Shown here: positions 8,221-16,701 of the stretch, piece after piece
Layout of the letters: every line of letters starts with the position of its first letter
Position numbering within the stretch: position 1 is the first letter of the stretch
NCBI GenBank assembly: GCA_050950065.1
Contig: JBMNGX010000006.1
Coordinates: 136,203 to 200,202, forward strand
DNA: 64,000 bases
Direction: 5' to 3'
From: JBAYOE01 sp050950065
Lineage (GTDB): Bacteria; Spirochaetota; Spirochaetia; Sphaerochaetales; Sphaerochaetaceae
The notes under the pieces: generated by a model
The model's database searches: none
Told to the model about the DNA's origin: nothing
The model's input: the letters and a program-made list of their open reading frames with translations, nothing else
Made by a program: the position numbers and the translations under genes

Positions 8221-9456
8221 TTAATATCTTACTGCATTAGCAGCATCGTACATTGCAACAATGTTCTCAGGAGGAATCCCAGGTAACATGTTGTGGATAG
8301 CTGCAAAAACAAATCCCCCATCTTCCATGAATATTTCACAGTTTTTAGTTACTTCATCAGCAACTTCTTGGGGACTCTTATCTGGAAGATTGTGTTGAGT
8401 GTCAATTCCTCCTCCCCAGAATACTAAATCTTTACCAAACTCTTTTTTAAGATTTTCTGCATCCATACCGGTAGTTTGAATTTGAACTGGGTTGATAATA
8501 TCTAAACCCGCATCAATTAAATCGGGCAGAAGGTCAATAATAGAGCCACAACTGTGTAAGAACGTTTTTAGGTTAGAGTTCTTTTTAACATATTGGAAAA
8601 CCTCTTTATGCCAAGGTTTGATTAGGTCCCGGTAAAGCTGTGGTGAAATCAGAGGACCAGATTGCATACCTAAATCATCACTTAAAATTAAAACATCAGC
8701 ATATCCATCAACAGCTTTTAAGTACGGTTCTAGCAAGCTAATATGGCGCTCCAACAATTTGTCAAATAGTTTTCCAACTTCTTCTGGTTCAGTAAGGAGT
8801 TTCATGAAAAACTCATCGTTTCTGTATAGCCACTGTCCTGGTTCAAAAAAGAGGCTACCATAGTTAGCAGTAATACAGTAATCGGTTGTTTCGTATAAAT
8901 TTTTAGCTGCTTTATTTACCCTCTCAAAAAAATCGCTCTGATTGGCATCTTTCCACATTTGATCTGGAAGGTTCATCCAACTTATTTTTGAAATTGCTTC
9001 AGGCAAGTCATCAAAATTTTCTTTATCCAATCCATAGTAGGGGTGAATCTCTTGATCGAAATAGAACATCCCCTCTCCCATATGAGCTACAGCTTCACCC
9101 ATATCATTCTTTGCATACCAAGTATCACCTTTTTTCTCTAATCCAATCCATGCAGGGAAAAGGGCATCAGAACCGTCGGGTAAGTTCCATTTTACCCAAT
9201 CTTTTTCCGTATCAAAAACCCTTGCTAAATCTACAATATCAACTTCAAAGCGATCTAAATACCACTGTTCTGGAATAGCTAGTTGTTGGTTTACGTCATA
9301 AACTTTTGTAGAACCACCTTGAATATTTAAGTGCTTTTTTAACTCATTATAGAGGATTGCACTCATTCCTGATGAGTGCATCCCTCCAAAGTCAACAGCT
9401 ACTTTATCGGCTCTCTTGTGGTTAAGAACTGCCCTTACTCTCTCTCTATTTGTCAT
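8221..9456 (-). CDS. Uroporphyrinogen decarboxylase-family protein (MtaA-like fold), copy 1
   Basis: A 411-residue URO-D/MtaA-fold protein, not a haem enzyme by context. The N-terminus is TNRERVRAVLNHKRADK. The putative zinc site is FLHSCGS at about residues 297-303; the third cobamide-methyltransferase ligand (normally Cys) seems replaced by FAAIHN at about 384-389. DIINPVQ and LVFWGGGIDTQ are strongly shared with the paralogue at 20572. It is the last gene of an operon with a CUT2 ABC importer, so it probably acts on the imported substrate. A role as a methyltransferase for methylated cyclitols is inference. ATG start with GGAGAG upstream; a terminator follows. Confidence 0.8.
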   Translation of the reverse strand: MTNRERVRAVLNHKRADKVAVDFGGMHSSGMSAILYNELKKHLNIQGGSTKVYDVNQQLAIPEQWYLDRFEVDIVDLARVFDTEKDWVKWNLPDGSDALFPAWIGLEKKGDTWYAKNDMGEAVAHMGEGMFYFDQEIHPYYGLDKENFDDLPEAISKISWMNLPDQMWKDANQSDFFERVNKAAKNLYETTDYCITANYGSLFFEPGQWLYRNDEFFMKLLTEPEEVGKLFDKLLERHISLLEPYLKAVDGYADVLILSDDLGMQSGPLISPQLYRDLIKPWHKEVFQYVKKNSNLKTFLHSCGSIIDLLPDLIDAGLDIINPVQIQTTGMDAENLKKEFGKDLVFWGGGIDTQHNLPDKSPQEVADEVTKNCEIFMEDGGFVFAAIHNMLPGIPPENIVAMYDAANAVRY

Positions 9457-9483
9457 TAAATACTCTCCAATATTAACGAATAA

Positions 9484-10467
9484 CTAGTTTGTATCTTTTC
9501 CTTTTGTTTGAATGTCCATAATAACTGCTAAGACAATAACTACACCTTTAAGAATTTGTTGCCAGTAAGGTGAAATATTGGTGAGGTTCAAAATGTTGTT
9601 TAAGATACCAACGATTAAACCACCAATGAGAGTTCCCATAAGAGTTCCTACTCCACCAGAGAGACTAGTTCCTCCAACTACTACGGCAGTAATAGCGTCC
9701 ATCTCATATTGTAACCCAGAAGAAGGTTGTCCACTATTAATACGGGACATCAAAATTACACCAGCTAATCCTGTTAGTGTTCCATGAATAATAAAAGTTG
9801 TAATTTTAATTAACTTTACGTTTACTCCAGATGCTACAGCAGCATTTTGGTTTCCACCAATTGCATATACATAACGCCCTAAACGAGTTTTTTTAGAAAC
9901 TACATAAATTAGCGCAAAGGTTATAAACATAATAAGTATTGGGATAGGGAGACCTAAAAGGGTTCCTTGTCCTAAAATTGTAAAGTTTCCAATATTAATA
10001 ATTGGTTTACCACCAGTGTATAATAAAACTAATCCCCTTGCTCCAGTCATCATTGCTAAAGTGGCAATAAATGGGGGTAGGCCGAAGTGGCTAATCAAAG
10101 TTCCCGATACTACTCCGGTGGCTGCTCCTACTAATAACCCAACTACAAGACCAAGCCACACAGAACCAGTAGCAACATACATGCTTGTTCCTATACATCC
10201 TGCCAAAGCAGCAACAGAACCTGCAGAAAGATCAATCATTCCAGAAATAATGATCAGTGTCATTCCAAAGCCAATGATTGTTGTAATCGACATTTGTCTT
10301 AAAACGTTTAACAAGTTACGTTGGGTTAAGAAAGCTGGGCTTAGAATGCTCGAGATTATAATCATAAAGGCAAGAATGAATAAGAATCCATAACTTGCAA
10401 AAAGCTTTTTAAGGGTCATTTTTTCTTTATCATGTGATTTAATTAATTCGTTTTTAGCAACCATCAT
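9484..10467 (-). CDS. CUT2-family ABC sugar/inositol transporter permease (RbsC-like), system 1
   Basis: A 327-residue multi-pass inner-membrane permease of the BPD_transp_2 (RbsC/xylH) family. A cytosolic N-terminus precedes about eight to ten hydrophobic segments. The family loop GGNQNAAVASGVNV and AVVVGGTSLSGGVGT are present at about residues 205-285. The ATG overlaps the stop of the ATPase gene (ATGA), so translation is coupled. With the ATPase and binding protein upstream it forms a complete importer. Substrate is inferred as inositol or a derivative from surrounding iol genes. Confidence 0.9.
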   Translation of the reverse strand: MMVAKNELIKSHDKEKMTLKKLFASYGFLFILAFMIIISSILSPAFLTQRNLLNVLRQMSITTIIGFGMTLIIISGMIDLSAGSVAALAGCIGTSMYVATGSVWLGLVVGLLVGAATGVVSGTLISHFGLPPFIATLAMMTGARGLVLLYTGGKPIINIGNFTILGQGTLLGLPIPILIMFITFALIYVVSKKTRLGRYVYAIGGNQNAAVASGVNVKLIKITTFIIHGTLTGLAGVILMSRINSGQPSSGLQYEMDAITAVVVGGTSLSGGVGTLMGTLIGGLIVGILNNILNLTNISPYWQQILKGVVIVLAVIMDIQTKGKDTN

Positions 10468-11960
10468 ACTTCTCCTGTAGCTAAGTGCATAATATTTTCT
10501 TGGGTAGCTTCTTCTCTACTGAGAATTCCACCCACTTTCCCCTCGTGCATGACGAGAACTCTATCGCTCATCCCCAAAATTTCAGGTAATTCAGATGAAA
10601 TCATAATTATAGCCATCCCCTCAGAGGCAAACTGACTCATAAGTTTATGGATTTCAGATTTGGCACCAACATCAATTCCCCTTGTTGGCTCATCTAAAAT
10701 TAAAACTTTCAAATTACGAATCAGCCACTTAGCTAAAACAACTTTTTGCTGGTTCCCACCACTGAGATTTTTTGCTGGGACATTTAAACTGGCCATTTTA
10801 ATTTGAAGCTGTTTTCCAATCTCATCACTCTCTATTGTCATCTGCTTTGTATTTAGCAACCCATATTTAGAGTATGTTTCTAAGTTTGTAAGTGTAATGT
10901 TTTCTAAAATTGGACGATCCACACAAAGGCCTAAATACTTTCGATCTTCAGGGACATAAGCAATTCCTCTTTGAATTGCATCAATGGGGTGTTTTGCTAC
11001 AAAAGGCTTTCCATCCAAAACTAAAGAGCCTGAATCTAGTTGATCAAGGCCAAAAATAGCCCTAGCTGTCTCAGTTCTGCCTGCTCCAATTAGACCCGCA
11101 ACTCCTAAAATCTCTCCACGCCTTAAATCGAAGCTAACATCTTGGAAAGCTTTCCCTCTAGTTAACCCTTTAGCCTCAAAAACTACATCACCTACATCTA
11201 CTTCAATCTTTGGGAATAGGTTAGTTAGCTCTCGACCTACCATCAAACTAATTAATTTGTCTTTGTTAAGATCTTTAGTTGGAACGGTATCGACCCAACC
11301 TCCATCTCTCATAACAGTAACTTCATCACTGATTGTAAATATTTCATCCAGTTTATGTGATATGTAAATGAATGTTATTCCTTTTGCTTTTAGTTCATTA
11401 ATTAATTTGAATAAGGTATCAACTTCTGTATCGGAAATTGCACTTGTTGGTTCATCAAGAATAATCAACTTTGCATTTCTGTTTAACCCTTTAGCAATCT
11501 CAACCATTTGTTGGTTTGCAACGGTTAACTCTTTAAGTTTAGTTCTTGGATTAAAGTTCAAACCAATATTTTTTAAATATTGTTCAGTTTCTTGATAGAT
11601 GTAATTGTGGTCCACGAAAATACCTTTTAAAGGCTCTCGCCCTAAAAACATATTTTCAGCAATAGTCATCTCGTTAACCAAGTTTAATTCTTGATAAATA
11701 GTTGAAACTCCAATATCAAAGGCATCCTTTGTGTTAGTAATATCAACTTTTTTACCTTCGAAATAAATCTCCCCTCCATCAGGGTAGTGCTCTCCAGCTA
11801 GTATTTTCATCATCGTCGATTTACCAGCTCCATTCTCCCCAATAAGTGCATGCACTGTTCCTGGTCTAACATTCAAAGTGACGTTATCAACAGCTTTAAC
11901 CCCAGGGAAGTGTTTAACCATCTCTCTCATTTCTAAAATGAATTGATTAGACTCGTTCAA
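10464..11960 (-). CDS. CUT2-family ABC transporter ATP-binding protein (RbsA-like), system 1
   Basis: A two-domain ATPase of about 498 residues. The first cassette has GENGAGKST (Walker A) and a degenerate signature with ILDEPTSAIS. The second lacks a canonical Walker A (LIGAGRTETAR) but has LSGGNQQKVVLAKWL and ILDEPTRGID, the usual RbsA asymmetry. The longest frame opens with GTG at 12011 without a ribosome site. A TTG at 11960 has AAGGGGG six bases upstream and puts the protein start where RbsA proteins normally begin, so I use 11960. A stable hairpin separates it from the binding-protein gene. Confidence 0.9.
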   Translation of the reverse strand: MNESNQFILEMREMVKHFPGVKAVDNVTLNVRPGTVHALIGENGAGKSTMMKILAGEHYPDGGEIYFEGKKVDITNTKDAFDIGVSTIYQELNLVNEMTIAENMFLGREPLKGIFVDHNYIYQETEQYLKNIGLNFNPRTKLKELTVANQQMVEIAKGLNRNAKLIILDEPTSAISDTEVDTLFKLINELKAKGITFIYISHKLDEIFTISDEVTVMRDGGWVDTVPTKDLNKDKLISLMVGRELTNLFPKIEVDVGDVVFEAKGLTRGKAFQDVSFDLRRGEILGVAGLIGAGRTETARAIFGLDQLDSGSLVLDGKPFVAKHPIDAIQRGIAYVPEDRKYLGLCVDRPILENITLTNLETYSKYGLLNTKQMTIESDEIGKQLQIKMASLNVPAKNLSGGNQQKVVLAKWLIRNLKVLILDEPTRGIDVGAKSEIHKLMSQFASEGMAIIMISSELPEILGMSDRVLVMHEGKVGGILSREEATQENIMHLATGEV

Positions 11961-12147
11961 TGTTGCCCCCTTTATACTATCATTAATAATTTTTTCGGCT
12001 TTTATGGACACACTTTAGTATAAGTTTAAAGTCCTCAACCAGGCCCACGTGGTGCCACTTATATAAAGTATTATACCAGCTACAAACGATAAGTAAATTT
12101 ATTTTTAGTATTGTATACCTTATAAAAATAGCAACATACACCAAAAT

Positions 12148-12182
12148 AATAATGGGGCACAAACAAAGTTGGCCCCATTATT
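12148..12182 (-). terminator. Intercistronic hairpin between binding-protein and ATPase genes
   Basis: AATAATGGGGC / GCCCCATTATT, an 11-bp stem with a 13-base loop, just after the binding-protein stop on the minus strand. It lacks a long T-run. Such hairpins after solute-binding-protein genes commonly act as partial terminators or 3' stabilisers that make the binding protein more abundant than the membrane parts. Confidence 0.7.
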
Positions 12183-12218
12183 GTTTCAAACTAAATCATT
12201 TCTAAATCTACCAACTAA

Positions 12219-13157
12219 TTAAAGATATTCATCTACGTTGTCAGCAATGATTGGTCTGAAAGGAACTATGATTCTTTTTGGAATATCTTTACCATTAATT
12301 AAGTCCATTGCTGCTTGGAAAGCAGTGGTTGCTTGTCCGTGAGCATCTTGTAATACTGAGATGGCAAATGTACCGTTTTTAACGTTTTGCTTTGCTTCGT
12401 CTGTTCCGTCAATACCAGCTAATAGAACCCCACCTTCTCCAGCTTTAATACCAGCACCTCTAAGAGCTTCTAGAGCACCAAGAGCCATTTGATCGTTGGC
12501 TGCAATAATACCATCAATTTGTGGGAAAGTTTGAATCCAGTCTTCAACAACTTTCATTGCTTCTGCGCGATCGTATCTGGCTGTTTGTTCAGCTAAAAGG
12601 GTAATGTCAGGTCTGACATTCAGTAGAGCGTCTTGGATACCTTGGCGTCTAGCAATGGTATGTTCCATTCCCTCTGTTCCTCTGAGGTAGAGGATTTTTG
12701 CGTTTTGTGGAAGAACTTTAGCCATGTGTTCACCCTCGATTACACCAGAATCGTAGTTAAGTGATCCAACATAAACAAAGTCTCCATCACCAGCAACTTC
12801 AGCGTTAACAGCAACATAAGGAATTCCAGCAGCGTTAGCAGCTAAGACTCCAGGTATTGCTCCTTCAGCATCAAGTGGACTACAAGCAATAGCATCAACA
12901 CCTAAAGTTATGAAGTTCTCAATAGCGGCTGCTTGTCTTTCAATATCATAGAGTGGGTCAATTACAATAACCTTAACTCCAGCAGCTTCTGCAGCAGCAA
13001 CAAACTCATTCTTTAGAATGTTTTGGAAAACGTCTTGGGCACTATGGAAAGTGTACCCAATGGTAATTTCCTTTTTGGCCGTTTCCTTTTCTCCAGCGGC
13101 GAATACTGTTCCACCAATTAAAAGTAGAACTAGTAAAGCAATCATAATTTTCTTCAT
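12219..13157 (-). CDS. CUT2 sugar/inositol-binding protein (RbsB-like), system 1
   Basis: A 312-residue periplasmic binding protein of the Peripla_BP_4 family. A Sec signal peptide (KK, hydrophobic core, cleavage near VFA-AGEKE) is followed by a charged linker typical of spirochaetes. Ligand-pocket features include GYTFHSAQDVF, the ACSPLDAEG loop, GTEGMEHTIARRQG, ANDQMALGALEAL and GIDGTDEAK. It is the first gene of the leftward operon binding protein - ATPase - permease - URO-D. ATG start with AGGAGG five to ten bases upstream. The ligand is inferred to be an inositol-type sugar. Confidence 0.9.
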   Translation of the reverse strand: MKKIMIALLVLLLIGGTVFAAGEKETAKKEITIGYTFHSAQDVFQNILKNEFVAAAEAAGVKVIVIDPLYDIERQAAAIENFITLGVDAIACSPLDAEGAIPGVLAANAAGIPYVAVNAEVAGDGDFVYVGSLNYDSGVIEGEHMAKVLPQNAKILYLRGTEGMEHTIARRQGIQDALLNVRPDITLLAEQTARYDRAEAMKVVEDWIQTFPQIDGIIAANDQMALGALEALRGAGIKAGEGGVLLAGIDGTDEAKQNVKNGTFAISVLQDAHGQATTAFQAAMDLINGKDIPKRIIVPFRPIIADNVDEYL

Positions 13158-13563
13158 GTGCTCCTCCTAGCATTTCCCTCTTAACCATGTTCTTTCTATG
13201 AACAATGATTAAAACAAAGTTTTCTTGTTATCAGATTATCATACATTAGGCGTTTGTCAAGACTATTTGTTAACAAAATGAATAAATAGATAAATTATTA
13301 GCATTTTGTTAATTATATTTTTCATAACTCATTACAAAATAATAAATTAATTGTAAATTAAAAATAAATAAAATTTAGAAGCACTAAATTAGCGATGTTT
13401 TTGTTTACTCAAAAAAAGTAAAATCTAATTATTTTTATAAATAAAATACGATTTGTATTTTAATAAAAAATTATTTAATTTAAAAACTTTCTACTAACAC
13501 AGTTTAGTAAAAAAATTGACATTTGCACTATATGGGTAAAAAATTAACTATTATATCTTTGCT
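13158..13563. other. 406-base AT-rich non-coding region between binding-protein and LacI1 genes
   Basis: It carries the promoter region of the leftward transporter operon at the left end (TTGACA on the minus strand at 13260-13255, -10 not certain) and a palindrome at 13265-13279. From about 13290 to 13560 it is nearly all A and T, with no open frame or hairpin terminator I trust. LacI1 ends at 13564 with no clear terminator, so its transcript may run into this region. Confidence 0.6.
13265..13279 (-). promoter_or_regulatory. TTTGTTAACAAA palindrome upstream of transporter operon 1 (site D)
   Basis: ATTTGTTAACAAAAT contains a perfect 12-bp palindrome (13266-13277). On the minus strand it sits a few bases upstream of the TTGACA box. 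It shares the TTTGTTAAC core with sites A to C and so may bind the same ROK regulator. Confidence 0.5.
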
Positions 13564-14592
13564 TTAATTGATTCGGTTACAACTATCTCTAATCATCAAA
13601 GTTGGTTTGATTTTTATCTCTTCTCCCTTTGATACAGATTTAGATTCAATCAAATCCAAAAGGTGATTTGTAGCTAAAAGTGCAATTTCTTCTCTTGGTT
13701 GATGAATAGTGGTTAGGTGAGGGGTAAAGTAGCTAGCAAGTTCAATATCATCATATCCAACAATACTTATTTGATGTGGCACATTTACATTTCTTTCTTT
13801 TAGAGCTTCTATTGCTCCTAGAGCCATAATATCGGTATGGGCAAAAATAGCTGTTGCCGATTTTATAAGTTCAAAATTATCAATCACTAAATTGTACCCA
13901 GATTTAAATGTTCGATCTCCATATAATAAAAACTCTTGCTTCACTTTAATATTATTCTCTTGCAAAGCTTTTTTATATCCCTCTCTTCGAAGATGAAATT
14001 CATACCCACCATTTGCAGAGATACAGATTATATTTTCATGACCTAAGTTTATAAGGTGCTTTGTTGCAACGTATCCTCCATATAAGTGGTCAGCGTAAAT
14101 TTGATTTACACTATTTAAGTTGGTTGATATTTGGTGGAAGTGGAGAAAAACATAAGGTATTTTAGATTTTGTTAAAAATTCAATAGTCTTTTTATCAACA
14201 TCGGAGAGGGCAATTATTAAACCATCTACTTTACGTTGGCTAACCAGTCTTTTAATCGTATCAGTCTTTGTATAGCGGTTTTCTTTAAAGGCAATAATTA
14301 GATCGATATTCTCTTTTTCTAAGATTTCTCTAATTTGGGTATGAAGTGAGCCAAAATAGAGGTTTACACCAAATTCAATATAATCATCAGGATAAATTAT
14401 CCCAATTGTATTTGTTCGACTTGTGCTTAAAGAGCGTGCACTGGCGTTAAATTCGAACTGTAAATCATCAGCAATCTTTAAAACTTTTTCTCTAGTCTCT
14501 TTTGAAATTAAAGGACTATTATTTAAGCAGCGAGAGACGGTAGATTGGCTAACTCCTGCTATGCGTGCAATATCTTTGGTGGTAATTCCCAT
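13564..14592 (-). CDS. LacI-family transcriptional regulator (LacI1)
   Basis: A 342-residue LacI/GalR repressor. The HTH ITTKDIARIAGVSQSTVSRCL (residues 3-23) with hinge FNASARSLSTSRTNTIG is followed by a periplasmic-binding-protein-like effector domain (GGYVATKHLINLGH, AHTDIMALGAIEALK, GYDDIELASYFTPHLTTI). It is transcribed away from the 14778 operon. A near-palindrome TGCAATCGTATGCA overlaps its own -10 box, and a close copy lies in the iolG promoter, so it probably controls both. ATG start with AAGGAT upstream. The effector is probably an inositol catabolite (inference). Confidence 0.9.
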   Translation of the reverse strand: MGITTKDIARIAGVSQSTVSRCLNNSPLISKETREKVLKIADDLQFEFNASARSLSTSRTNTIGIIYPDDYIEFGVNLYFGSLHTQIREILEKENIDLIIAFKENRYTKTDTIKRLVSQRKVDGLIIALSDVDKKTIEFLTKSKIPYVFLHFHQISTNLNSVNQIYADHLYGGYVATKHLINLGHENIICISANGGYEFHLRREGYKKALQENNIKVKQEFLLYGDRTFKSGYNLVIDNFELIKSATAIFAHTDIMALGAIEALKERNVNVPHQISIVGYDDIELASYFTPHLTTIHQPREEIALLATNHLLDLIESKSVSKGEEIKIKPTLMIRDSCNRIN

Positions 14593-14605
14593 TTTTGATC
14601 CTTAA

Positions 14606-14619
14606 TGCAATCGTATGCA
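14606..14619 (-). promoter_or_regulatory. LacI-type operator at the LacI1 promoter
   Basis: TGCAATCGTATGCA differs from the iolG site at 3245-3258 at one position only. It overlaps the -10 hexamer of the leftward LacI1 promoter, predicting autorepression. Confidence 0.65.
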
Positions 14620-14638
14620 TTTATTGTTGATCTGTCAA
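14610..14638 (-). promoter_or_regulatory. LacI1 promoter
   Basis: Minus-strand TTGACA (14638-14633), 17-base spacer, TACGAT (14615-14610), about 18 bases before the LacI1 start codon. Confidence 0.6.
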
Positions 14639-14663
14639 CATTTAATTTTTAGAGTGAGTGTTT

Positions 14664-14690
14664 TTAGTTAAGTTAACATTGTTAACAAAT
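14664..14690 (+). promoter_or_regulatory. Candidate ROK operator (site C) in the divergent LacI1 / 14778 region
   Basis: TTAGTTAA then GTTAACATTGTTAAC and AAAT: two GTTAAC palindromes three bases apart. The right half reads GTTAACAAA as in sites A and B. It ends five bases before the -35 box of the rightward promoter. Confidence 0.5.
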
Positions 14691-14694
14691 TGTG

Positions 14695-14724
14695 TTGACA
14701 AATTAAAAAGTGATGTGTTATTCT
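14695..14724 (+). promoter_or_regulatory. Promoter of the 14778-21828 operon
   Basis: TTGACA (14695-14700), 18-base spacer, TATTCT (14719-14724), about 50 bases before the first start codon. Confidence 0.6.
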
Positions 14725-14777
14725 GATTTGACTGAACAGTTGTTTTTTTGAATTTATAAGTCTAAAGAGGTTGAAAT

Positions 14778-15566
14778 ATGAAACCAGCTATTTGCATTGA
14801 AATGGTTTATCCTAATGATGATTTTATCACCCGAATTGAGAAAATTGGGAATCATGGCTTTGATAACATAGAGTTTTGGGGATGGCGGGATAAAGATATT
14901 GCTGCTTTTGAAGCTAAGTTAAAAGAGAAAGGGATGAGTGTTGTTAATTTCAGCGCCCAAAGAGTTGGTGATTTAGTTGATCATACAACTCACCAAACTC
15001 TGCTAGACGATTATAAGGATGCATTGGAGGCTGCCAAGCAGCTAGGAACAAAGACCCTGATGGTTTTAACTAATGAGTTAGGGGATGGGGGATTTGTTGT
15101 TAATGCTTTTGAGAACTTAAGTTATGAAGAAAAAAGAGCCTCATTAATAGCAGGTGTAAAAAAGATGTTAGAAATGACTCCAAACGACATGAATATTGTT
15201 GTTGAGTCATTAAACACAGTTAAAGATCATATGGGATATTTTCTATTCTCAATTCCAGAGGCTGTTGAAATAGCAAAAGAGATTAATGATCCCAGATTTA
15301 AAGTCCTTTTTGACCTTTATCATCAAGGTATGATGGGTGATGATTTAGAGACTTTAATTAAAGAAAATATTGATTACATTGGGTATTTCCACGTCGCAGA
15401 TTTCCCTGGAAGAGGGGAGCCTGGAACTGGAGAGGGTAATTGGGTCTCAATTCTTAGAACAATTAGAAATAGTGGTTACAAAGGATATGTTGGCTTTGAG
15501 TATCAACCTAGTGGTGACGATGACAAATCTTTAGTTGCCATTAAAGAACTATGGGACTCTCTTTAG
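14778..15566 (+). CDS. Hydroxypyruvate-isomerase-like TIM-barrel isomerase
   Basis: A 262-residue sugar isomerase of the Hyi branch of the AP-endonuclease-2 superfamily. The Hyi-type C-terminal block FHVADFPGRGEPGTGEGNW is clear at about residues 207-225. VVESLN and FDLYHQGMMGDD provide the metal Glu and Asp/His, and VGFEYQ the last Glu. It is the first gene of the second iol operon. The in vivo substrate is unknown; members act on hydroxypyruvate, 2-oxo-tetronates or other ketoses. In a cyclitol locus an inosose or open-chain product is equally plausible. Confidence 0.8.
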   Translation: MKPAICIEMVYPNDDFITRIEKIGNHGFDNIEFWGWRDKDIAAFEAKLKEKGMSVVNFSAQRVGDLVDHTTHQTLLDDYKDALEAAKQLGTKTLMVLTNELGDGGFVVNAFENLSYEEKRASLIAGVKKMLEMTPNDMNIVVESLNTVKDHMGYFLFSIPEAVEIAKEINDPRFKVLFDLYHQGMMGDDLETLIKENIDYIGYFHVADFPGRGEPGTGEGNWVSILRTIRNSGYKGYVGFEYQPSGDDDKSLVAIKELWDSL

Positions 15567-15679
15567 GTTATAAAAATCTTCAGAGAGGGTAAAATGTCTC
15601 AAAGGAAGTAAGAGTGCAATATTACAATCTTTACTTTTTATTTACCACATACAAAATAGACAAAAGGGAGATCTAGAGT

Positions 15680-16690
15680 ATGAAGGATGTTTTAAAAATA
15701 GGGGTAATTGGGATAGGTGCTATTGGCCAAATTCACGTTGAGCGAATCAGCAAAGTGTTAAAAAATGGAGTTGTAGTTGCTGTTTCTGACGTTCGCAAAG
15801 AGTTTGGTGAAAAATATGCTAAAGAAAATAATTGTAAATATTATGAAGATGGTGTTGAACTAATTAACTCTCAAGATGTTGATGCTGTAATGGTAACAAC
15901 AATTGACGCTTATCACGAATTTTTTGTTTCTGAATGCATAAAAGCAGGCAAGTTTTGTTTTGTTGAAAAACCTTTAGCACCAGATGTAGAGGGGTGTCGT
16001 AACATAGTTGATTTAGAGATTGCTGGTGGTAAGAAATTAGTCCAAGTTGGATTCATGAGGCGCTACGATAGAGGATATAATCAACTAAAAGAACTAGTTG
16101 ATACTAAAAAGCTTGGTGAAGCTTTGATGATTCATAGTGCCCACCGCAACCCTGAAGTTGGAAAAGAGTTTGTGAACTCATTTTCAGTTGAAAATGCAAT
16201 GATCCACGAAATTGATCTATATAGGTGGATGCTTAATGAAGAGTATGTATCTGCAGAAGTTGTCTATCCTAAACAAACTCGCCATACTCATAAAGATCTT
16301 AAAGATCCACAAATTATGTATTTAACAACTGAATCTGGAATTAGAATAGATGTCGAAGCTTTTGTTAATGCTCGCTATGCATACGATATTCAGTGTGAAG
16401 TGTGTTTTGAGGAGGGAGTCGCTCGTCTCCCTGATCCCGCTAATATTGGCATAAAAACTGAGTTTAATAAACTAAGTGGAATTTATAAGTCTTGGTCGGA
16501 AAGGTTTGTTGATGCTTACAACATTGAGATTCAACAATGGATTGACAACACCTTAAAAGGGGTTGTTGAGGGACCTTCTAGTTGGGATGGTTATGTTGGT
16601 CAAAAGGTTGCCGCAGCAGCATCATTAGCACGTGATAATCAAAAAAGAGTAGATATAGAGGTTGAAGCAACTCCCTCTTTTTATAAATAA
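15680..16690 (+). CDS. Gfo/Idh/MocA-family dehydrogenase, inositol-dehydrogenase-like (class 2)
   Basis: A 336-residue NAD(P)-dependent oxidoreductase. Rossmann motif GVIGIGAIGQIH, then FVEKPLAPD with the conserved Lys, GFMRRYDRGY and HSAHRNPEVG. Where IolG has D-x3-H, this protein has NAMIHEIDLYRW, so Asn replaces the catalytic Asp and only the His remains. The same change is in the paralogue at 26835, and both are followed immediately by a closely related TIM-barrel gene. A 113-base gap without a clear terminator separates it from the preceding gene. ATG start with AGGGAG upstream. The substrate is probably an inositol isomer, methyl-inositol or inosose (inference). Confidence 0.82.
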   Translation: MKDVLKIGVIGIGAIGQIHVERISKVLKNGVVVAVSDVRKEFGEKYAKENNCKYYEDGVELINSQDVDAVMVTTIDAYHEFFVSECIKAGKFCFVEKPLAPDVEGCRNIVDLEIAGGKKLVQVGFMRRYDRGYNQLKELVDTKKLGEALMIHSAHRNPEVGKEFVNSFSVENAMIHEIDLYRWMLNEEYVSAEVVYPKQTRHTHKDLKDPQIMYLTTESGIRIDVEAFVNARYAYDIQCEVCFEEGVARLPDPANIGIKTEFNKLSGIYKSWSERFVDAYNIEIQQWIDNTLKGVVEGPSSWDGYVGQKVAAAASLARDNQKRVDIEVEATPSFYK

Positions 16691-16701
16691 GGGGGCTTTT
16701 G

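Noticed and set aside
10016..10393. 125-codon plus-strand open frame
   Set aside because: It lies entirely antisense inside the system 1 permease gene and has no protein-like features; a shadow frame.
13510..13545. Plus-strand TTGACA box in the AT-rich gap
   Set aside because: No matching -10 at 16-18 bases and it would only read antisense into LacI1.
16376..16392. Half-match to the LacI1 operator (ATGCATACGAT) inside the 15680 dehydrogenase gene
   Set aside because: Only one half-site matches and it encodes a conserved ARYAYD segment; probably chance.
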